64,000 nt of DNA from Streptomyces atratus (lineage in GTDB: Bacteria > Actinomycetota > Actinomycetes > Streptomycetales > Streptomycetaceae), in contig NZ_FPJO01000010.1 in the NCBI RefSeq assembly GCF_900119365.1, forward strand, positions 62,001-126,000, read 5' to 3'. Made by a program: the position numbers and the translations under genes. Of this stretch, positions 59,170 through 64,000 are shown piece by piece; the first letter of the stretch is position 1, and the number at the start of each line of letters is the position of its first letter. The notes below the pieces were generated by a model. It was not told the origin of the DNA and ran no database searches. It worked only from the letters and a program-made list of their open reading frames with translations.

Positions 59170-61404
59170 CTACTCGTAGGCGCGCACGGCGACGACGTGC
59201 GCCGACGCCGCCCCGTTGGTGGCTTCGACGACGACCCGGATCGCCGATGTGGTGACCGGCTCCGCCGGCGTGTGCGTCTCGCGTCGCCGCCGATTCTGCG
59301 CCGTACGGGCGATGACGCGCCAGGTGCCGTCAGTATCCAGTGCCTCGACGCGGTAGTCGCGAAGGAGGGTGGGGAGGGTGTCGAAGGGCGTGCGGTGGTG
59401 GTGGAGGTTGATCAGGTCCTCGTTGACGTCGTCGTCGGCGATGACCTCGATCCGGCCCAGAGCGACGGGTTCGGGCCAGGCCAACTCGAGCCAGGGGGAA
59501 GGGGCGTCCGCCAGTGGTGCGGAGACCCACATGTGCGGTCCCGCGTACGGGCGGGCATAGCCGTCGGTGGCCTTGGCGGGGGAGTAGGCCGCGGTCTCTC
59601 CCGTGCGGAAGCAGAATGTGCGGCGCAGCAGGCCCGTGTCCGTCCACTCGCGCAGCAGCTGCGGCGATTCGTCCGACGGGCGCAGCGGGACGCGCGTGAA
59701 GGACAGGACGCCGGGGGTCGGGCGGTCGGAGCGGTGCAGGGCGAGGGCGTCGTTGGCGCGCACGACCAGGAAGGCGTTGCGCGGGGTTTCGGGAGACCAG
59801 TCCAGGCCCGTTCTGAGCCATTGCCGGGCACCGGCGGCGACGGGCAGGGTGATGGAGGTGACGAGGCGGCGCGGGACGTAGTTCTGGCCGAGTTCGGGGT
59901 CGTACAGATCGATCACGATCTCGGTGTCGCGGTCGGCGTCGACGAGCAATTCCACCCCGGAGAGGCCCGGGTCCGCGGGGAGGACGAGTCCGGCGTCCGC
60001 CGCGAGCGGCCATGGCTCGTCGGAGTCCTCGACTGCCAGGCTGCTCAAGGTGGACGATGCCGTGGCCGTCGCCCGCAGGGCCAGGTCCTCCGGGTCCGTC
60101 GAGGCGAGGCCGATGAGCGAGGCATCCTGGCACAGCAGCGCCCGGTGCAGCTCGGGTACGGGGAGTTCGCGCGGGGTGACATCCCCGGTGGCGCAGAGCG
60201 CCGCCGCCGTGCCGGCCGCCTGGCCGATCGTGGCGCAGGTCGCCATGACGCGGGTCGAGCCGAAGGCGACATGGCTGGCGGAGATGTTGCGCCCGGCGAA
60301 GAGCAGGTTCTCGGTGTTCACCGAGTAGATGCTGCGGTACGGAATGTGGTAAATGCCGTCCGCGTAGAGCTGTCTGGCACCTGCCTCGGTGGCGTACATG
60401 CCCTGCGGCGGATGCAGGTCGATCGACCAGCCGCCGAAAGCGACCCGGTCGGCGAACTCGGTCTGGCCGAGGATGTCGCCCTGGTGCAGGACGTAGTCGC
60501 CGAGGAAGCGCCGGTACTCCCGTTTGCCGGGGACCGAGCCCACCCACTCCAGGGTCATGTTCGCCGCGTCGAACTCGCCGGAGTTCTTGATGTGGTCCCA
60601 GATGCCGTGGATCACCGACCACAGCTCGTCGCGGATGCGTTCGTTGTCGTGGACGGTGTCGAGTTCGCCGCCGAACTCGATCCACCAGTAGGCGCAGCCG
60701 TTGTCGCCCGCCTTGATGATGCGGCGCTGCGGGATGGAGGTCCGGGTGATGTCCTTGGCGAAGTTCGGCGGCACGAACTTGACCGGGTGACCGGCATCCT
60801 TCGTATAGAAGAGGAGAGTGGAGCCCAGGGTGATGTCGTCGGCCGTCTCCGGAGCCCATGCCTCGTCGTACTCGGTGCGCGATTCCCGGCCGATGCGGTG
60901 ATGGGCGCCCGCCAGGTGGCCGATCAGGCCGTCTCCCGTGCAGTCGAGGAAGAGCGAGCTCTCGAAACGTATCCGCCGCTCCGAGCCCATCATCCAGCCG
61001 GTGACCGAGGTGATCCGCCGGGCCTCGTCCGGACCTTCGGCGTCGACCTCGCGCACGTCGGTGTTGAGGTAGAGCGTGATGCCGGGCTCGGCGCGTACAG
61101 CGTCCAGGACCACGGCATCCCAGTAGTAGGGGTTCCCGTCCGGGTTGCGGAACTGGTTCTCCACGAGCAACTCGCCCATGATGCCGCCCTCACGGGCATG
61201 GTGATTCTTGCCGTGGCCGGTCGCGCCGCACACCCAGACCCTGACCTCGCTGCTCGCGTTGCCGCCGAGCACCGGCCTGTTGTTGATCAGCGCGACGCTC
61301 CGGCCGAGCCGGGCCGCGGCGATCGCCGCGCAGACCCCGGCCAGGCCGCCGCCGACGACGGTGATGTCGTGCCGTGCGGTTTCATTCCTCATGTCGTACG
61401 TCAC
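59170..61404 (-). CDS. FAD-dependent oxidoreductase with C-terminal carbohydrate-type domain
   Basis: A 744-residue protein of the FAD_oxidored (PF12831-like) group. The dinucleotide motif is ITVVGGGLAGVCAAIAAARL near residue 14. SLFLDCTGDGLIGHLAGAHH near 150 and NLLFAGRNISASHVAFGSTR near 365 are family hallmarks of FAD contact. The last 150 residues are beta-rich and resemble a discoidin-like carbohydrate-binding module (WLELAWPEPVALGRIEVIAD). No signal is visible. The start, GTG 61404, directly follows the stop of the upstream gene (TAA, 61405-61407); ATG 61392 is an alternative. It may oxidise a sugar or polyol bound by its C-terminal part. Confidence 0.8.
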   Translation of the reverse strand: MTYDMRNETARHDITVVGGGLAGVCAAIAAARLGRSVALINNRPVLGGNASSEVRVWVCGATGHGKNHHAREGGIMGELLVENQFRNPDGNPYYWDAVVLDAVRAEPGITLYLNTDVREVDAEGPDEARRITSVTGWMMGSERRIRFESSLFLDCTGDGLIGHLAGAHHRIGRESRTEYDEAWAPETADDITLGSTLLFYTKDAGHPVKFVPPNFAKDITRTSIPQRRIIKAGDNGCAYWWIEFGGELDTVHDNERIRDELWSVIHGIWDHIKNSGEFDAANMTLEWVGSVPGKREYRRFLGDYVLHQGDILGQTEFADRVAFGGWSIDLHPPQGMYATEAGARQLYADGIYHIPYRSIYSVNTENLLFAGRNISASHVAFGSTRVMATCATIGQAAGTAAALCATGDVTPRELPVPELHRALLCQDASLIGLASTDPEDLALRATATASSTLSSLAVEDSDEPWPLAADAGLVLPADPGLSGVELLVDADRDTEIVIDLYDPELGQNYVPRRLVTSITLPVAAGARQWLRTGLDWSPETPRNAFLVVRANDALALHRSDRPTPGVLSFTRVPLRPSDESPQLLREWTDTGLLRRTFCFRTGETAAYSPAKATDGYARPYAGPHMWVSAPLADAPSPWLELAWPEPVALGRIEVIADDDVNEDLINLHHHRTPFDTLPTLLRDYRVEALDTDGTWRVIARTAQNRRRRETHTPAEPVTTSAIRVVVEATNGAASAHVVAVRAYE

Positions 61405-63696
61405 TTACTTCCAGTCGGGATTGGCGGCGAGACCGTAGTAGATGCGCGGGGCACCGTCGAGGGTGAGGGTGACCTTGCCGCCGGAGGCTTTCAGGGTGCG
61501 CTCCTGGCCGATGCAGTTCAGCTCCCGCACCGTGCCCTTGACCGTCCCCGAGTGGGCGACGACCGCGGTCCTGGTGGTCCAGGTGTCGACCCAGGGCTCC
61601 GGCGACGCGTACCAGGGATCTTCTCCGTGCTCGGTGTTGAGGATGTACCCGTCCTTGCGGCTCCAGATGATCGACACCGGTCCGCCGGGAGTGGTGAAGA
61701 GGAGCCCCTTGATGTCCTGGTCCGCGAAGGCGAGATGCCGGACGAACTCGGCCTCGTCCAGCACCCGGGCGGCGGTCGCGAAGGCGAGGAGCGAGGGCTT
61801 GGCGCTGGTGTCGCGGTTCATCAGGCCGTAGTGGTACTCGGGGTTGGCCGGGTCGGCCTCCTGCGGGTGGTGGATCGTCGAGTCGTGCAGCTGGTACCAG
61901 TTGACGGCGCGCACCTTCTCGGACTTGGCGAGAGCGAGCGTGAGCAGCGTGTTCTCGGCGGCGTGCCGGTAGGTGTCGCTCCACCACGCGTTGGGCCGGG
62001 TCGGTGCGTACGCCTCGGTGAGCCACAGCTCCTTGTCGCCGCCGTACTCGTCCAGGACCTGGTTCGCCTTGCGCAGTGCGCCGAGGAAGTTCCAGTACGA
62101 GCCGGACGAACCCTGCGTCCACTCCTCGGGCGGCGGCGCGAAGTCGGGCGTGAAGTTGCCGCGACCGGGGTGGAAGGCGAAGGCGTCGATGAGGTCCCAG
62201 CCGCCCGCGTCATGGAAGTTCTTGGTCCATACGTAGTCCATGCCGCCGAGGCCGGCGTTCATGACCTTCATCCGCGAGCCCGCCGCGTCGAGGCGCGTGG
62301 TGACCTGGCGCAGGCCGTCCCGGACGTAGGCGTCGGCGCCGCGGCCCGACATCCAGGGCTGGTTGACCTCGTTGCTCACCTCGAAGTACGCGGCCTCGGC
62401 GTCCAGGGCCTTGGCGACATTCGTGTCGGCCCAGGCCGCGATCTGCTCCGGACTTCCGCCCACGGGGATGCCGCTCAGCTCCACGTTGTGCCCGATGCCG
62501 TTCGCGTCCAGAGTCGCGATGTCGATGCCCGGGGCACCCGCGTAGGCGATGCGGATCCACTTGATGCCCAGCGTCTTGACCAGCCCGAGTACGTCGTCCT
62601 TGCCGGGCTTGAGCAACCAGGGGTAGTTGGCGAGGCCGAACATCGACTCCTTGCCCGCCTTGTACGCGAACTCCGGGAGCACGCTCAGATTCGTGCGGGC
62701 CAGCGCCCTGTCACTGCCGCTGACCGCCTCCACCTCGGTGAACACGATGTTCTGCGAGGGCGAGGTCAGGGGAAAGGAGGCGTTCCAGGCGGCGCCCGCC
62801 GCGAGGCTCTTGCAGAGCGTTCCACCGGCGATCTTCTTGCCGCCGAAGTCCCGCGCCCACCACGTCAGGGTCACCTTCCTGGCCGCGGCGGAGCCGTTGA
62901 CGACCTGCGCCTTGAGCGTCATCGTCTGCCCGGCCGCCTTGTAGAGGTTGAACGGCTGGTCGGTCCACACCTCCACGCCGAGGGGCCTCTTGGCAGCGAT
63001 CGCTCCCGCCCCGCGCGGCCGCAGATCGCCGAGGACCAGATCGGCCTCGGTGACCGCGGTGCTCGCGCCGGTCGAGGTACCGGGGGAATGGATCCATGTG
63101 GCGTTCGTGCTCGCGGGGTTGGTCGACGAGAGGCAGAAGAAGCCCTTCGACCCCGCCCACGTCTCCACGTACGCGCCGCCCGCGTTCACCTCGTACGGAA
63201 TGCCGCCTCGGGCGTCCCGCTCCCAGACGGTCAGCGCTTCGTACGACTCCGCCGCGCTCGCTTCGTACACCGTGCGGGAGAACATGAAGCCGGCCGGGGT
63301 GAGCGTGCTGGAGCCGCCGACCTCCCACTTCATGTGTGCCTTGCGAGGGGTGACGTCGAAGGTGCCGCGCACCGTGACTCCGGACGTGCCGCTCGCCATC
63401 GTGTACGTGACCTGAATCGCGGGCCGCCCGTCGGGGAGCGTGATCCGGGCGGGCGTACCGCCGAAGGTGCGCTGCTGGCCGAGCGCGGTGTCCTTGATCA
63501 TGAAGTGGCTGAGCAGGATGCGGTCGGCGCCCGCACCGTCCTGCACGAGGACGCTGCCGTCGCTGCGGCCGACCAGGGTGATGCCGTCGGCCTCGATGGT
63601 GACCGGATCCGCGGCGTACGCGGGAACGGTCGGCAGCAGCGCGGCGCCGGTGGCGACAGCCGTGCCCTGGATGAATCTGCGGCGGGCGACTGACAT
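61405..63696 (-). CDS. Tat-exported clan GH-A glycoside hydrolase (GH39-like)
   Basis: A 763-residue secreted enzyme. The twin-arginine signal is VARRRFIQGTAVATG, with a cleavage-like AYAADP near residue 29. An N-terminal beta domain occupies residues 30-330. The TIM barrel follows, with KWIRIAYAGAPGIDIA near 365, the acid/base Glu in AYFEVSNEVNQPW near 440, and the nucleophile Glu in ELWLTEAYAP near 560. This fits clan GH-A; GH39-like is the nearest guess. The C-terminal domain is beta. ATG 63696 start. In operon with ABC permease genes upstream (outside the window), FAD and SDR enzymes downstream: probably extracellular cleavage then uptake. Confidence 0.8.
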   Translation of the reverse strand: MSVARRRFIQGTAVATGAALLPTVPAYAADPVTIEADGITLVGRSDGSVLVQDGAGADRILLSHFMIKDTALGQQRTFGGTPARITLPDGRPAIQVTYTMASGTSGVTVRGTFDVTPRKAHMKWEVGGSSTLTPAGFMFSRTVYEASAAESYEALTVWERDARGGIPYEVNAGGAYVETWAGSKGFFCLSSTNPASTNATWIHSPGTSTGASTAVTEADLVLGDLRPRGAGAIAAKRPLGVEVWTDQPFNLYKAAGQTMTLKAQVVNGSAAARKVTLTWWARDFGGKKIAGGTLCKSLAAGAAWNASFPLTSPSQNIVFTEVEAVSGSDRALARTNLSVLPEFAYKAGKESMFGLANYPWLLKPGKDDVLGLVKTLGIKWIRIAYAGAPGIDIATLDANGIGHNVELSGIPVGGSPEQIAAWADTNVAKALDAEAAYFEVSNEVNQPWMSGRGADAYVRDGLRQVTTRLDAAGSRMKVMNAGLGGMDYVWTKNFHDAGGWDLIDAFAFHPGRGNFTPDFAPPPEEWTQGSSGSYWNFLGALRKANQVLDEYGGDKELWLTEAYAPTRPNAWWSDTYRHAAENTLLTLALAKSEKVRAVNWYQLHDSTIHHPQEADPANPEYHYGLMNRDTSAKPSLLAFATAARVLDEAEFVRHLAFADQDIKGLLFTTPGGPVSIIWSRKDGYILNTEHGEDPWYASPEPWVDTWTTRTAVVAHSGTVKGTVRELNCIGQERTLKASGGKVTLTLDGAPRIYYGLAANPDWK

Positions 63697-63799
63697 GGAG
63701 GTGCCCTTCTCTTGGTCGGGGTGTTCCGGATGCTCCGAATGTTCCGGAGCGGAAGGTGTGGTGAGAGATTGAGGGTTCGGCCGCTGGCTCCGGTGGAAC

Positions 63800-64000
63800 T
63801 CAGCCCTTGACTCCGGTGAAGCCGAGCCCGGCGACGATGTACTTCTGGCAGACGACGAAGACGAGCACCGGCGGGGCGACGGCGAGCACCATCGTGGCGA
63901 TCAGCTGGTCCTGCGGAGCCTGCGTGGCGAGCTGGGAGAGCGCGACGCTGATCGGCTGCTTCTCGGGATCGGTGATGGCCACCAGCGGCCAGATGAAGTC
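63800..64000 (-). CDS. Carbohydrate ABC permease, C-terminal part
   Basis: The frame is open to the window end and stops at 63800. The visible 66 residues contain a permease core (WPLVAITDPEKQPISVALSQ), a membrane helix (IATMVLAVAPPVLVFVVCQK), and the MalG-type ending YIVAGLGFTGVKG. It is a CUT1 MalG-like subunit, and the rest of the importer should lie beyond 64000. A gap of about 100 bases separates it from the GH-A gene on the same strand. It defines a second sugar uptake operon. Confidence 0.85.
   Translation of the reverse strand, partial: DFIWPLVAITDPEKQPISVALSQLATQAPQDQLIATMVLAVAPPVLVFVVCQKYIVAGLGFTGVKG

Noticed and set aside
58801..63693. 1630-aa plus-strand ORF
   Set aside because: A very long shadow opposite three real genes; lacks any domain and is His/Arg/Val rich.
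1..64000. CRISPR arrays, rRNA genes and insertion sequences
   Set aside because: No regularly spaced repeats, rRNA-like sequence or transposase was seen.

Overview
The window is from a high-GC actinomycete, almost certainly a Streptomyces. Codons end mostly in G/C, GTG starts are common, and several exported enzymes carry twin-arginine signals. The gene set includes MurT/GatD, DUF2252, DUF6325/SHOCT, GH109 and CtaG proteins that are typical of the genus.

Region by region. (1) 1-12.2 kb: the 3' end of a GH63-type glucosidase, a decayed permease start, then a tightly coupled five-gene minus-strand operon (GH78 rhamnosidase, binding protein, two ABC permeases, GH106-like hydrolase) behind a promoter with a LacI-like palindrome. 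It looks like a rhamnoside uptake and degradation unit. (2) 12.4-15.7 kb: a Tat-exported PhoD phosphatase and a copper/cytochrome-oxidase patch (broken cupredoxin gene, 52-aa membrane protein, CtaG). (3) 15.8-23.7 kb: housekeeping and regulators (6-phosphofructokinase, GatD/MurT lipid II amidation, peptide deformylase, TetR with a divergent acyl-CoA dehydrogenase, glutathione peroxidase, GNAT, XRE-cupin). (4) 23.8-32.4 kb: membrane and ion-homeostasis genes (DUF7144, ClC, DUF2252, DUF389, CPA antiporter, DUF6325, SHOCT).

(5) 32.87-41.03 kb: an integrative element of about 8.2 kb that splits a tesB-type acyl-CoA thioesterase gene. It carries a large serine integrase, a tRNA array (Asp, Gln, Ser, Tyr, Pro, plus one tRNA-like sequence), small proteins, an HNH-TerS-TerL packaging module whose TerL stops before the nuclease domain, and a TPR-type XRE regulator with two small partners. 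No portal, capsid, tail or lysis genes were recognised, so it is either a remnant prophage or a satellite-like element. The two tesB halves do not add up to a whole gene: about 45 codons are missing between them.

(6) 41-56 kb: a DUF3516-type helicase (operon partner of tesB), a YdjM-like membrane hydrolase, a heterodimeric ABC exporter with one consensus and one degenerate ATP site, a GH109 enzyme, a large FAD/Fe-S D-lactate-dehydrogenase-like protein, MarR with a divergent ABC exporter, and a 19-residue membrane-peptide gene. (7) 56-64 kb: a frameshifted MltG remnant, a flavin monooxygenase, and the distal part of a second sugar operon (ABC permease, Tat-exported clan GH-A hydrolase, FAD oxidoreductase, NAD-dependent epimerase/dehydrogenase).

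Family assignments come from reading motifs; no searches were run. Several remnants (APC permease, cupredoxin, GH15, MltG, tesB) show that this stretch is genetically fluid.
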